Source of the DNA: Streptomyces aurantiogriseus
GTDB taxonomy: Bacteria > Actinomycetota > Actinomycetes > Streptomycetales > Streptomycetaceae
Length of the DNA: 64,000 nt
Assembly: GCF_014649375.1 (NCBI RefSeq)
Contig: NZ_BMSX01000002.1
Span: 186,001 to 250,000 of the forward strand
Direction of reading: 5' to 3'
Every line of letters begins with the position of its first letter. Positions within the stretch are counted from its first letter, which is position 1. This document shows positions 1-8,493 of the stretch, one piece after another. Position numbers and translations under genes: made by a program. The notes under the pieces are model-generated. The model was not told the DNA's origin, did no database searches, and saw only the letters and a list, made by a program, of their open reading frames with translations.

Positions 1-999
1 ACCCGCAAGACGGTCCTCTTCGTCTCCCACGACCGTGAACTCCTCTCCCGCGCCGCCGAGAAGATCGTCTCCGTCGAGCCCGGCCCGGCCGGTGCCGACG
101 CCTGGGTGCACGGCGGGGGCTTCGCCACCTTCCACGAGGCCCGACGGGAACGCTTCGCCCGCTTCGAGGAGTTGCGCAAGCGGTGGGACGAGAAGCACGC
201 CCAGCTGAAGAAGCTGGTGCTGAACCTCCGTCAGGCCGCGTCCGTCAGCCATGAGATGGCCTCCCGCTACCACGCCGCACAGACCCGGCTGCGCAAGTTC
301 GAGGAGGCGGGCCCGCCGCCCGAGCCGCCGCGCGAGCAGGACATCAAGATGCGCCTCAAGGGCGGTCGCACGGGAGTCAGGGCCGTCACCTGCGAGGGAC
401 TCGAGCTGACCGGCCTGATGAAGCCCTTCGACCTGGAGGTCTTCTACGGCGAACGCGTCGCCGTCCTCGGCTCCAACGGCTCGGGCAAGTCGCACTTCCT
501 GCGGCTCCTCGCCGGCGAGGACGTGGCGCACACCGGTGCGTGGAAGCTCGGGGCGCGCGTGCTGCCGGGGCACTTCGCCCAGACCCACGCCCACCCGGAG
601 CTCCAGGGCCGCACGCTCCTGGACATCCTGTGGAAGGAACACTCCCAGGACCGGGGCGCGGCCATGTCCCGGCTGCGCCGCTACGAGCTGACCCAGCAGG
701 CCGAGCAGACCTTCGACCGGCTCTCCGGCGGCCAGCAGGCCCGCTTCCAGATCCTGCTGCTGGAACTGGAGGGCGCCACGGCCCTGCTGCTCGACGAGCC
801 GACCGACAACCTCGACCTGGAGTCCGCCGAGGCCCTCCAGGAGGGCCTGGAGGCCTTCGACGGCACGGTCCTCGCGGTCACCCACGACCGCTGGTTCGCC
901 CGCTCCTTCGACCGCTTCCTGGTCTTCGGCAGCGACGGCCGGGTCCGGGAGACCCCGGAACCGGTGTGGGACGAGCGGCGCGTGGAGCGGGACCGGTAG
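1..999 (+). CDS. ABC-F family ATPase, C-terminal part (5' end outside window)
   Basis: The reading frame is open from base 1, so the gene starts upstream of the window and about 332 residues are visible. The window opens in the H-loop of the first ATPase domain (FVSHDRELLSRAA). A charged, probably coiled-coil ABC-F linker follows. A complete second ABC domain then shows Walker A GSNGSGKS, signature LSGGQQ, Walker B LLLDEP and H-loop AVTHDRW. There are no membrane segments, as expected for the soluble ABC-F group, which acts on the ribosome (translation factors and antibiotic-resistance or target-protection proteins). Which subgroup it belongs to cannot be told without the N-terminus. It is followed by three copies of the 8-mer TAGCCGGG/TAGCCCGG (about 1010-1032) and a convergent gene. 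Confidence 0.9.
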   Translation, partial: TRKTVLFVSHDRELLSRAAEKIVSVEPGPAGADAWVHGGGFATFHEARRERFARFEELRKRWDEKHAQLKKLVLNLRQAASVSHEMASRYHAAQTRLRKFEEAGPPPEPPREQDIKMRLKGGRTGVRAVTCEGLELTGLMKPFDLEVFYGERVAVLGSNGSGKSHFLRLLAGEDVAHTGAWKLGARVLPGHFAQTHAHPELQGRTLLDILWKEHSQDRGAAMSRLRRYELTQQAEQTFDRLSGGQQARFQILLLELEGATALLLDEPTDNLDLESAEALQEGLEAFDGTVLAVTHDRWFARSFDRFLVFGSDGRVRETPEPVWDERRVERDR

Positions 1000-1064
1000 C
1001 CGTCCTGGTAGCCGGGTAGCCGGGTAGCCCGGTGGCCGGAAGGGCGGGTCGGGCCCCGGGGGGC

Positions 1065-2168
1065 TTACTTCCAGCGCAGCAGCGCGCCCAGGCCGCCCAC
1101 CGGCGCCTCCTCCCCGGCCGCGGGTACGACGAGCACGGGCGCGTCCGTGGCGACCGCCGACCGGATCAGCGCGTCGTCCGCGCGGGCCGGCCACGAGTGC
1201 TGCTCGCCGAGCGTCTTCAGCTCCGTACGGCGCACCGCCAGCTGGTCCGGGTCCTCGCCGATCCACACCTCGCGGTGGGTGTCCGGGCCGTCGGCGCGGA
1301 TCAGCAGTTCGTCGATGCGGTGCTCACGGGCCGCCTCGACCAGCGCGGGCACGCCCTCCACGGCCCCGGCGCGGCCCTCGGCGTCCGGTGCGCGGGCGGC
1401 CAGGAAGCGCTCCAGCTCGGTCTCGGCCTGCCGGCGGGCGTGCTCGGCACGGGCCGTCTCCACGTCCTCGTCCAGCAGCCGGCTGCCCGTGCCGTGCGAT
1501 GCCTCGACCACGCGGTCGTGCAGCCGCTGCGGCAACCGCTCGTGCACGGCCCGCCGCTCCCGGTCGTCACCGACGAGGATCAGCAGGTCGGCGCGTGTCT
1601 CCTCCTGGCAGACGGTGAGCGCGTCGGCGATCTCCGCCGCGTTGTGCTCCCAGGTGTTCTCGACCTTCAGCTGGAAGTGCCGCTCGGACCAGTCGACCGT
1701 CGACGTGCGGTGGACGGGATACTGCCGACCGGCGACCTTCCCCGCGTCCTCACGGCCCAGCCCCGTGCGCAGCTCGAAGTCCGCGCCCCTGCGGTCGATG
1801 TACGCCACCACGCACACCGGGTCCTGGTCGGCCAGCTCCAGCAGCGGGGTGACCCGCGGCAGCGGCGCCCACTCGGCGGTGTCGCCCTGCGGGGGCCGGG
1901 CCAGCGGCGGGTCGAGGACCACCTCGCCGCCACGGGCGAACAGGGCCCGCCCGTGCGGCTCCGAGGAGTGGGCCAGTTCCTCGATCGCCCTCTCCACCGC
2001 CCGGCAGGTGGCCTCGTCCGCCCCTTGCTCCGCCAGCTCCCGCGCCATGGCGGTGGCCGTGAGGTGCCGCTCGTGGGGGGTGCTCTCCGTGTGCCGGGAG
2101 GTGTCGACGTAGACGGAGGCCCAGGGGCCGGAATGTTCGTACAGTGGATGCAGAAAAGCGAGATCCAT
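1065..2168 (-). CDS. baeRF2-type (Vms1/eRF1-like) protein, Rv2629 family
   Basis: The 367-residue protein begins MDLAFLHPLYEHSGPW and continues VYVDTSRHTEST, the opening of the bacterial archaeo-eukaryotic release-factor family 2 (Rv2629-like, hypoxia/stress-associated proteins in actinobacteria). The family shares the eRF1/Vms1 fold and is thought to act on stalled ribosomes, but the activity of this member is not known. The open frame runs on upstream to about 2537. I chose ATG 2168 because GGGAGG lies directly before it and the family motif starts there. A SigB-type promoter (2211-2235) sits about 40 bases upstream, so stress induction is likely. The gene is convergent with the ABC-F gene. 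Confidence 0.8.
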   Translation of the reverse strand: MDLAFLHPLYEHSGPWASVYVDTSRHTESTPHERHLTATAMARELAEQGADEATCRAVERAIEELAHSSEPHGRALFARGGEVVLDPPLARPPQGDTAEWAPLPRVTPLLELADQDPVCVVAYIDRRGADFELRTGLGREDAGKVAGRQYPVHRTSTVDWSERHFQLKVENTWEHNAAEIADALTVCQEETRADLLILVGDDRERRAVHERLPQRLHDRVVEASHGTGSRLLDEDVETARAEHARRQAETELERFLAARAPDAEGRAGAVEGVPALVEAAREHRIDELLIRADGPDTHREVWIGEDPDQLAVRRTELKTLGEQHSWPARADDALIRSAVATDAPVLVVPAAGEEAPVGGLGALLRWK

Positions 2169-2210
2169 GGCTCCCTCCCGGATGCCGCGTGGGGTGTGTG
2201 CTCCAGGCGG

Positions 2211-2235
2211 GTACCCGAACCCCATGGACGAACAC
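2211..2235 (-). promoter_or_regulatory. SigB-type promoter candidate before baeRF2 gene
   Basis: Reading on the minus strand the site is GTGT-N15-GGGTAC, matching the Streptomyces SigB consensus GNNT-N14-16-GGGTA(C/T). The -10 part ends 43 bases before ATG 2168, giving a leader of about 35 bases. The same GTGT-N15-GGGTAC occurs before the catalase operon. Confidence 0.55.
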
Positions 2236-2253
2236 GAACAGTGGGGTACGACC

Positions 2254-2562
2254 ATGACCGGAGTCGACCCGGACCGGCTGGACGACCAGCAGCTCATGAA
2301 GGAGCTGGAGACGATCCACCGCACGCGCCACGACACGCTGCTGTACGGCTCGAACGACGCGCTGCGCGCCCACAACGACCGCATGGCCCAGCTGGAGGGC
2401 GAGTACCTGCGGCGCAACCCGCGTCGCTCCGTCGCCCCGGGCCGCACCCGCGAGGGCGCCCGGGACCGTGACGCCGCGGACGCCGGGGGCGGCAAGACCT
2501 CGGCCGGCACTCCGGTCGGCAAGTGGGGCCGCGGCACGACGGAGGGCCCCGGCAGGGCCTGA
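2254..2562 (+). CDS. DUF6158 family small protein
   Basis: This is a 102-residue soluble protein. Its conserved core DQQLMKELETIHRTRHDTLL...HNDRMAQLEGEYLRRNP is the DUF6158 signature as I remember it, and the C-terminal tail is Gly/Arg/Thr-rich and probably disordered. No function is known. An upstream in-frame ATG at 2224 would add MDEHEQWGTT. I prefer ATG 2254 because homologues begin near MTGVDPDRL. The gene is divergent from the baeRF2 gene and convergent with katE, with only about 60 bases before the katE stop. Confidence 0.65.
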   Translation: MTGVDPDRLDDQQLMKELETIHRTRHDTLLYGSNDALRAHNDRMAQLEGEYLRRNPRRSVAPGRTREGARDRDAADAGGGKTSAGTPVGKWGRGTTEGPGRA

Positions 2563-2624
2563 GCCCACCGGGGCCGCTCGAGGGACCTTCCGGAATCGGC
2601 CGTACCGGCCGGGAGCGCCCTGGA

Positions 2625-4727
2625 TCAGTGACGCACCGGCGGCCGGTCCCAGTGCCGGTGTGCCGCGATCGCGGCGACGAAGGCCTCCACGAACTCCCTG
2701 CTCGCCGAGCCCGGCGAGGTGTCCGTCACCACGCCCCGGTCGGCCACCACCCGGTGGTACTCGGTCGACAGCCGCACGCCCTCCGGCTCCAGCGCCGACA
2801 CCACCCCCACCCCGGAACCCACCGCCCCGACGGGCTTGCCGTGCCGGTAGGCGTCCCGGACGAAGCGCATGGCGTCCGGGTCGAGCGTGATCGGCGGGGT
2901 GCCGGTGGGGCCGCCGGGCAGCAGGACGGCGTCGTACAGGACAGAGGCGACGGTCGGCAGTGCGCGGTCGACTGCATACAGTTCACCGTCGGCCCCCTTC
3001 ACCGTGCCGTCCGTGGCCGCCAGCGCCTCCACGATCGCCCCCTCGGCGGCCAGCGCCTCCCGCACCGAGGCCACCTGCTCGGCGTCCACACCGTCGGTGA
3101 CGAGCACCGCGATCTGCCGGGTGCGGATCGACCCGTTCCCGCGCAGCGACTCCAGGCTGAGGGCGGGGGAGGACAGCTTGGACGCCGTCTCCGTGGCCTC
3201 CGGCTCCGGCACGCCGATGCCGCGCGCCACCTCGACCGCCAACTCGCCGTCCACCTTGGCCAGGTGCTCCACCGTACGGGCCCGCACCGTCCGCGCGTCG
3301 ACCTTGCCGAGCTCGAACCGGAACGCCTGCACGATGTGCTGCTTCTCCCAGTCGGACATGCTGTTCCAGAACAGCGCCGGCTGGCTGTAGTGGTCCTGGA
3401 AACTCGGGCTGCGTCGGCGGATCTTGGCGCCGTCGACGCGTTCCGTGTAGTGGGTGAACGCCGTGGAGTCGACGCCCGCGTGCGCCGGGCAGCCACCGCC
3501 GAGAGAGTTCGGGAAGTAGTTCGTCCCCCGGTGGATCGTGCTCTGGTGGTAGCCGTCGCGCTGGTTGGTGCGCACCGGCGCCACCGGCCGGTTGACGGGC
3601 AGCTGCGAGAAGTTGGGGCCGCCCAGCCGGATCAACTGGGTGTCCAGATAGGAGAAGTTGCGGGCCTGCAGCAGCGGGTCGTTGGTGAAGTCGATGCCCG
3701 GCACCACGTTCGCCGTGTGGAAGGCGACCTGCTCGGTCTCGGCGAAGAAGTTCTCCGGGTTGCGGTCCAGCACCATCCTGCCGATCGGCCGCACCGGCAC
3801 CTGCTCCTCCGGGATGATCTTCGTGGCGTCGAGCAGATCGAAGTCGAAGGAGAACTCGTCCTCCTCCGGCACGAGCTGGACGCCCAGCTCCCACTCCGGG
3901 TACTCGCCCGCCTCGATCGCGTTCCACAGGTCGCGCCGGTTGAAGTCCGGATCGCGGCCCTGGCACTCCTGCGCCTCGTCCCACACCAGCGAGTGCACGC
4001 CCAGTTTCGGCTTCCAGTGGAACTTCACGAACGTGCCGCGGCCCTCGGCGTTCACGAACCGGAACGTGTGCACGCCGAAGCCCTGCATCATCCGGTAGCT
4101 GCGCGGGATCGCCCGGTCCGACATCAGCCACATGATCGCGTGCAGCGTCTCGGGCTGCAGCGACACGAAGTCCCACAGGGTGTCGTGCGCGGAGGCGCCG
4201 GTCGGGATGTCGTTGTGCGGCTCCGGCTTCACCGCGTGCACGAAGTCGGGGAACTTGATGCCGTCCTGGATGAAGAAGACCGGGAAGTTGTTCCCGACCA
4301 GGTCGTAGTTCCCCTCCGACGTGTAGAACTTGGTGGCGAAGCCGCGCACGTCCCGCACGGTGTCCGCCGACCCCTTCGGGCCCTGCACGGTGGAGAACCG
4401 CACGAACACCGGCGTGCGCACCGACGGATCCCGCAGGAAGGCAGCCCGGGTGAACTCCGCGCAGGACTCGTACGGTTCGAAGTAGCCGTACGCGCCCGCG
4501 CCCCGCGCGTGCACCACCCGCTCGGGGATGCGCTCGTGATCGAAGCGGGTGAGCTTCTCCCGGAAGTGGAAGTCCTCCATCAGCGTCGGACCGCGCTCAC
4601 CCGCGGCGAGCGAGTCGTCGGTGTGGTCGACCTCCACACCCTGGTCGGTGGTCAACGGCCCCGAGGCCGGGTCCACGGCGCGGAAGGCCTCGCGCTGCTC
4701 CTGCTTGCGGTCGGCCGGGGAGCCCAT
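2625..4727 (-). CDS. katE: Large-subunit catalase (HPII/KatE type) with C-terminal DJ-1/PfpI domain
   Basis: This cytoplasmic haem catalase decomposes hydrogen peroxide. The 700-residue length is that of clade-2 large-subunit catalases. The catalytic His lies in RVVHARG (about residue 71), the distal Asn in VGNNFPVFF, and the proximal haem-ligand Tyr in NFSYLDTQ (about 358). From about residue 533 ([12 protein letters not shown]) a flavodoxin/DJ-1-like C-terminal domain follows. The start ATG overlaps the stop of the upstream DJ-1 gene (TGATG), so the two are translationally coupled. It is the last gene of the operon reading 6329 to 2625. Peroxide defence with osmotic/stationary-phase control by SigB is the natural expectation, as for some Streptomyces catalases. 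The segment coding ELYAVDRA carries an unusual AT-rich patch (2970-2979). Confidence 0.95.
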   Translation of the reverse strand: MGSPADRKQEQREAFRAVDPASGPLTTDQGVEVDHTDDSLAAGERGPTLMEDFHFREKLTRFDHERIPERVVHARGAGAYGYFEPYESCAEFTRAAFLRDPSVRTPVFVRFSTVQGPKGSADTVRDVRGFATKFYTSEGNYDLVGNNFPVFFIQDGIKFPDFVHAVKPEPHNDIPTGASAHDTLWDFVSLQPETLHAIMWLMSDRAIPRSYRMMQGFGVHTFRFVNAEGRGTFVKFHWKPKLGVHSLVWDEAQECQGRDPDFNRRDLWNAIEAGEYPEWELGVQLVPEEDEFSFDFDLLDATKIIPEEQVPVRPIGRMVLDRNPENFFAETEQVAFHTANVVPGIDFTNDPLLQARNFSYLDTQLIRLGGPNFSQLPVNRPVAPVRTNQRDGYHQSTIHRGTNYFPNSLGGGCPAHAGVDSTAFTHYTERVDGAKIRRRSPSFQDHYSQPALFWNSMSDWEKQHIVQAFRFELGKVDARTVRARTVEHLAKVDGELAVEVARGIGVPEPEATETASKLSSPALSLESLRGNGSIRTRQIAVLVTDGVDAEQVASVREALAAEGAIVEALAATDGTVKGADGELYAVDRALPTVASVLYDAVLLPGGPTGTPPITLDPDAMRFVRDAYRHGKPVGAVGSGVGVVSALEPEGVRLSTEYHRVVADRGVVTDTSPGSASREFVEAFVAAIAAHRHWDRPPVRH
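2970..2979 (+). repeat. Dispersed motif GACTGCATAC, copy 1 (inside katE)
   Basis: Exact copy of GACTGCATAC within katE, coding part of LYAVD on the minus strand with rare TAT and GCA codons. GTCGGCAGT lies at 2953-2961, eight bases before it. The same two elements recur at 24181, 52271 and 58234. Confidence 0.6.
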
Positions 4728-5269
4728 CAGCTCGCCTCCTTCGCGAACACGTCCAGGAACGCCTCGCAGAACGCCTTCAGATCGCCCGGCTTACGGCTGG
4801 TCACCAGCTTGTTGGGCCCGTGGTCGCAGACCTTGACCTGCTCGTCGACCCAGGTGCCGCCCGCGTTGCGGATGTCCGTCCGCAGGCTCGGCCACGAGGT
4901 CAGCTCGCGGCCCCGTACGACGTCCGCCTCGACGAGCGTCCACGGGGCGTGGCAGATCGCGGCGACCGGGCGGCCCTGCTCGAAGAAGTCCTTGACGAAG
5001 GCCACGGCCTTCTCGTCCATCCGCAGGAAGTCGGGGTTGGCGACGCCGCCCGGCAGGACCAGCCCGCCGAAGGACTCGGCCGGCACCTCGCCGACGACGT
5101 CGTCCACCATGAACGTGTCGGCCTTGCTGAGGTGGTTGAAGGCCTGGATCTCACCGGACTTCGTCGAGACGAGGACGGGCTCGTGGCCGGCGTCCACCGC
5201 AGCCTGCCAGGGATCGGTCAGCTCGACCTGCTCCACGCCCTCGGGTGCCGTCAGAAAAGCGATACGCAT
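4727..5269 (-). CDS. DJ-1/PfpI family protein (type 1 glutamine amidotransferase-like)
   Basis: This 180-residue single-domain protein belongs to the DJ-1/PfpI/YhbO superfamily. The nucleophile elbow AAICHAPW puts the reactive Cys at about residue 106, and GGLVLPGGVANPD is the loop bearing neighbouring active-site residues. Family members include general stress protein 18, proteases and deglycase-like proteins, and the exact reaction is uncertain. It overlaps katE by one base (TGATG) and starts 17 bases after the membrane-protein gene, so it sits in the catalase operon. The katE C-terminal domain has the same fold, so the operon encodes this fold both free and fused. Confidence 0.88.
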   Translation of the reverse strand: MRIAFLTAPEGVEQVELTDPWQAAVDAGHEPVLVSTKSGEIQAFNHLSKADTFMVDDVVGEVPAESFGGLVLPGGVANPDFLRMDEKAVAFVKDFFEQGRPVAAICHAPWTLVEADVVRGRELTSWPSLRTDIRNAGGTWVDEQVKVCDHGPNKLVTSRKPGDLKAFCEAFLDVFAKEAS

Positions 5270-5286
5270 GATCGTTCAACGTCCTC

Positions 5287-5952
5287 TCAGTGGCCGTTCG
5301 CCCGCCAGTGGGCCGCGTCGCCCCCGGCACGCTCTTTCTTCCTTGCCTTGGCCGCGCGCCGGCAGCGCAGCAGCTCCTCGCCGTAGGGCAGGAGCACACA
5401 CGTGCCGATCGCGGCGGCGATGCCCGCGAGGTAGGCGCGCGAGAGCGGGCGGCGGCGCGGGACCAGCCGCCATGCGTCCGGGGCGCCGCGCCCGCCCTTC
5501 ACCAGGGACTTCACCTGGTCGGCGTGCAGGCACATCAGCGACGCGAGCGCTCCGAACGGCAGCGACTCCAGGAAGCTGTGGATGTGCTGCTCGACCGGCT
5601 TGACCTCACGCTCGCTCCTGACGGCCGTCCGCACGTCCCACAGCGCGGTCGCCTCGTGCACCGCGGCACCCGCCAGCTGCACGGACAGCAGCAGCGGGTT
5701 CACCTCGTACCGCAGGGTGAGCGCGATCGGGAGGCCGACTTCCGCCATCATCAGCGAGTGGATCAAGGACTCCTTGGTGCCGGCGGTGTCCTCGATCCGG
5801 GTGCGCCGGTGCATGGCCCAGTCGGCGATCCCGGGCACGAACCAGCCGGGCAGCAGCCCGTACAGCAGATAGCGGGTCGTCGCCTCGCCGACGTCGACGC
5901 TGGTGCCGGTCGCGGCGGCCCGGGTGGCCCGGTCCTGGCCCATCAGCCGCAT
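5287..5952 (-). CDS. Conserved membrane protein of the catalase operon, function unknown
   Basis: This is a 221-residue protein with hydrophobic segments (YLLYGLLPGWFVPGIADW, LPIALTLRYEVNPLLLSVQLAG, SLPFGALASLMCLHADQV, AYLAGIAAAIGTCVLLPYG) separated by polar stretches rich in His, Glu and Asp (DWAMHRRTRIEDT, ESLIHSLMMAE, AAVHEATALWD, EQHIHSFLE). The regular spacing of these residues within or beside membrane segments suggests a metal site, which is my inference. I do not recognise a named family. The start ATG 5952 overlaps the stop of the DUF2795 gene (TGATG). Confidence 0.7.
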   Translation of the reverse strand: MRLMGQDRATRAAATGTSVDVGEATTRYLLYGLLPGWFVPGIADWAMHRRTRIEDTAGTKESLIHSLMMAEVGLPIALTLRYEVNPLLLSVQLAGAAVHEATALWDVRTAVRSEREVKPVEQHIHSFLESLPFGALASLMCLHADQVKSLVKGGRGAPDAWRLVPRRRPLSRAYLAGIAAAIGTCVLLPYGEELLRCRRAAKARKKERAGGDAAHWRANGH

Positions 5953-6329
5953 CAGCCGCCCCTGACCAGCGTCTCGGCCAGCTGCTGCACGGTGGCGTAA
6001 CGCTCCCGGTGCGGCAGCTGCCGCACCGCCTCCACGAGGGCGTCCGGCGCGTTCTTGCGGCGCAGGGTCCGGGCGAGCTCCTCCGGGCCGGCGGGGAAGG
6101 AACTGCGGCCCAGGATCCGGGCCAGCTCCAGCCGTACCGTCGCGAGCGACGCCCGGGCGTTCCCGGGCACCACCGGACCACCCCAGACCTCCGGGTCGTC
6201 CTCGGCGGACGGCTCGGGGTCGTGCCACTCCTCGGACCGCGTGGGGTGCCCGGACCTGAGCAGACCCTGCAGTTCGTGCTTCATCTCGTCGTCCCGGTGG
6301 ACACTCAGCCGGTCACTGCCTCGCTGCAT
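5952..6329 (-). CDS. DUF2795 domain protein, first gene of catalase operon
   Basis: This 125-residue protein has a variable acidic N-terminal half (about 1-55). The C-terminal DUF2795 domain runs ARASLATVRLELARILGRSSFPA to ERYATVQQLAETL, a small helical domain common in actinobacteria with no established function. The start ATG 6329 has GGAGGGAGAC just upstream and a SigB-type promoter 36 bases further on. The longer open frame up to about 7205 runs antisense through poxB and is not used. It opens an apparent operon with the membrane protein, DJ-1 protein and katE. Confidence 0.75.
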   Translation of the reverse strand: MQRGSDRLSVHRDDEMKHELQGLLRSGHPTRSEEWHDPEPSAEDDPEVWGGPVVPGNARASLATVRLELARILGRSSFPAGPEELARTLRRKNAPDALVEAVRQLPHRERYATVQQLAETLVRGG

Positions 6330-6364
6330 GTCTCCCTCCAGATCTTCGGGGGCCGGCCCACCGC

Positions 6365-6389
6365 GTACCCGTGGGGCGGGAGCCGACAC
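6365..6389 (-). promoter_or_regulatory. SigB-type promoter candidate for the DUF2795-katE operon
   Basis: The minus strand reads GTGT-N15-GGGTAC, fitting the SigB consensus GNNT-N14-16-GGGTA(C/T). The expected transcription start lies about 28 bases before ATG 6329. The spacing and the GTGT box are identical to the site at 2211-2235. Confidence 0.6.
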
Positions 6390-6427
6390 GGCATACATCC
6401 CGCCGATGTCCCGCACCGGCCAGGGGG

Positions 6428-8227
6428 CTACTTCTTCTCCCGGCCCGGCAGGAACTCCTGCATCTTCGCCTTGAACCCCTGCTTGATGACGGACCCCCGG
6501 TCCGCGTCGCCCCTGAGGATCGACGCGGCCGTCGCCTCCATCTGCTCCCAGGTCGCGTGCGGCGGGATCGGCGGTACCGCCGGGTCGGTGAGGAACTCCA
6601 CCACCGCGGGCCCGTCCGCCTCCAGCGCCGTACGCCAGCCCGCCTCGACGTCCTCCGGCTTCTCCACGCGTACCCCGGTCAGCCCCAGGGAGCGGGCGAA
6701 CGCCGCGTACTGCACGTCCGGCAGCTGCTGCGAGGGCAGGAAGGACGGGGCGCCCTCCATGGCCCGCATCTCCCACGTCACCTGGTTGAGGTCGTGGTTG
6801 TTCCACACGGCGACGACCAGCCTCGGATCCGGCCAGCGGTCCTTGTACTTCGCCGCCGTGATCAGCTCCGCGAGGCCGTTCATCTGCATCGCCCCGTCCC
6901 CGACCAGCGCGATCACCGGCCGGTCCGGGTGGGCGAACTTCGCGCCGATCGCGTACGGCACCCCGCAGCCCATCGTCGCCAGCGTGCCGGACAGCGAGCC
7001 GCGCATCCCGGGCTTCAGCGTCAGATGGCGCGCGTACCAGTTGGCCACCGACCCCGAGTCGGAGGTGAGGATCACGTCGGCCGGCAGCAGCGGGTCCAGG
7101 GCCCGGGCCACGTACTCCGGGTTGATCGGGTCGGCGGACAGCTCCGCCCGCCGCTCCATCACCTCCCGCCAGTGCCGTACGTTGTCGCACACCGTCTCGA
7201 ACCACTCGCGGCCGCGTGTCTCCTCCGACGTCAGCATCGGGATCAGCCGCCGCAGCGTCTCCTTCGCGTCGCCGACGAGATTCACCTCGAACGGGTAGCG
7301 CATCCCGACCATGTGCGGATCGATGTCGATCTGCACACCCCGCGCCTTGCCGAACTCCGGCAGGAACTGCGTGTACGGAAAGGAGGAACCGATCGTCAGC
7401 AGGGTGTCGCAGTCCCGCATCAGCTCGTACGACGGACGGGTGCCCAGCAGGCCGATCGAGCCGGTGACGTAGGGGAGTTCGTCGCTGAGGACATCCTTGC
7501 CGAGCAGTGCCTTGGCCACGCCCGCGCCGAGCAGCTCGGCGATCCGCTCCACCTCCGCGCGCGCCCCGGCCGCACCCTGGCCGACCAGGATCGCCACCTT
7601 GTCACCCGAGTCGAGGATCTCCGCGGCCCGCCGCAGCGACTCCTCGGACGGGACGGTCGTCCACGCGCTCTGGTCGAGGCTGGAGGGCACCATCTTGAAC
7701 TCGTGCGTCGGCGGCGAGTAGTCCAGCTCCTGCACGTCCCCGGGGATGATGATCGCGGTGGGGCAGCGGCGGGCGTACGCGGTGCGGATCGCCCGGTCGA
7801 GGACGTTCGGCAGCTGCTCGGGGACCGTCACCGTCTCCACGAACTCCGAGGCGACGTCCTTGAACAGCGTGTGCAGGTCCACCTCCTGCTGGTAGGAGCC
7901 GCCCATCGCGGTGCGGTGCGTCTGGCCGACGATCGCCAGCACCGGCACATGGTCCAGCTTGGCGTCGTACAGGCCGTTCAGGAGGTGGATCGCACCCGGT
8001 CCGGACGTCGCCGCGCACACCCCGAGACGGCCGCTGAACTTGGCGTAGCCGACCGCCTGGAACGCCGACATCTCCTCGTGCCGGGACTGCACGAACCGCG
8101 GCTGGTCGTCGGCCCGCCCCCACGCGGCGAGCAGGCCGTTGATGCCGTCGCCGGGATAGCCGAAGACCTGCTCGACATCCCATTCGCGCAGCCGCTGCAG
8201 TACATGGTCGGAGACCTTGGTGCTCAT
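6428..8227 (-). CDS. poxB: Thiamine-diphosphate enzyme, pyruvate dehydrogenase (quinone)/PoxB type
   Basis: This 599-residue protein has the acetolactate synthase/pyruvate oxidase layout. The N-terminal ThDP-binding (PYR) domain has catalytic Glu in SRHEEMSAFQAVGYA, and TSGPGAIHLLNGLYDA follows. The central FAD/nucleotide-fold domain is at about 190-330. The C-terminal PP domain has GDGAMQMNGLAEL...NNHDLNQ as the metal/ThDP motif. PoxB oxidatively decarboxylates pyruvate to acetate and CO2, passing electrons to membrane quinone. The substrate cannot be proved from sequence and an acetolactate synthase-like role is the alternative. GGGAGGTCC precedes ATG 8227. It reads in the same direction as the catalase operon but has its own 98-base gap to it. 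Confidence 0.85.
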   Translation of the reverse strand: MSTKVSDHVLQRLREWDVEQVFGYPGDGINGLLAAWGRADDQPRFVQSRHEEMSAFQAVGYAKFSGRLGVCAATSGPGAIHLLNGLYDAKLDHVPVLAIVGQTHRTAMGGSYQQEVDLHTLFKDVASEFVETVTVPEQLPNVLDRAIRTAYARRCPTAIIIPGDVQELDYSPPTHEFKMVPSSLDQSAWTTVPSEESLRRAAEILDSGDKVAILVGQGAAGARAEVERIAELLGAGVAKALLGKDVLSDELPYVTGSIGLLGTRPSYELMRDCDTLLTIGSSFPYTQFLPEFGKARGVQIDIDPHMVGMRYPFEVNLVGDAKETLRRLIPMLTSEETRGREWFETVCDNVRHWREVMERRAELSADPINPEYVARALDPLLPADVILTSDSGSVANWYARHLTLKPGMRGSLSGTLATMGCGVPYAIGAKFAHPDRPVIALVGDGAMQMNGLAELITAAKYKDRWPDPRLVVAVWNNHDLNQVTWEMRAMEGAPSFLPSQQLPDVQYAAFARSLGLTGVRVEKPEDVEAGWRTALEADGPAVVEFLTDPAVPPIPPHATWEQMEATAASILRGDADRGSVIKQGFKAKMQEFLPGREKK

Positions 8228-8493
8228 GGAAGGGACCTCCCCGGACGTCGGGAGAACGAAGGAATGGGGACGCGTGTCGTGACCCCTGCCGAGTCACCCC
8301 GGGGGCGGCCGGAAAACCTGGGCCGGTGTTTGCGGGCAGGGGCCGGGGGCAGGCGCAGTCACAGTGCTTCGGACCGGAGGCACGTCCGTGGGACACCGCA
8401 TGCCGCGGCCCCGGCAGGTCCGTCCGGCTGCTGCCGCGCGCTCCCACGTTGACCGGCCAACACAGAGCACTTCCAAGGGAGTTGCTACGCACC

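Noticed and set aside
2209..2249. GGGTAC boxes on the plus strand as SigB promoters for the DUF6158 gene
   Set aside because: Neither has a GNNT box at N14-N16, and the second is too close to the start. Only the minus-strand site fits.
2523..5603. A 1026-codon open frame on the plus strand
   Set aside because: It lies opposite katE and the DJ-1 gene, with His/Arg/Val-rich meaningless translation. Catalase on the other strand is unmistakable.
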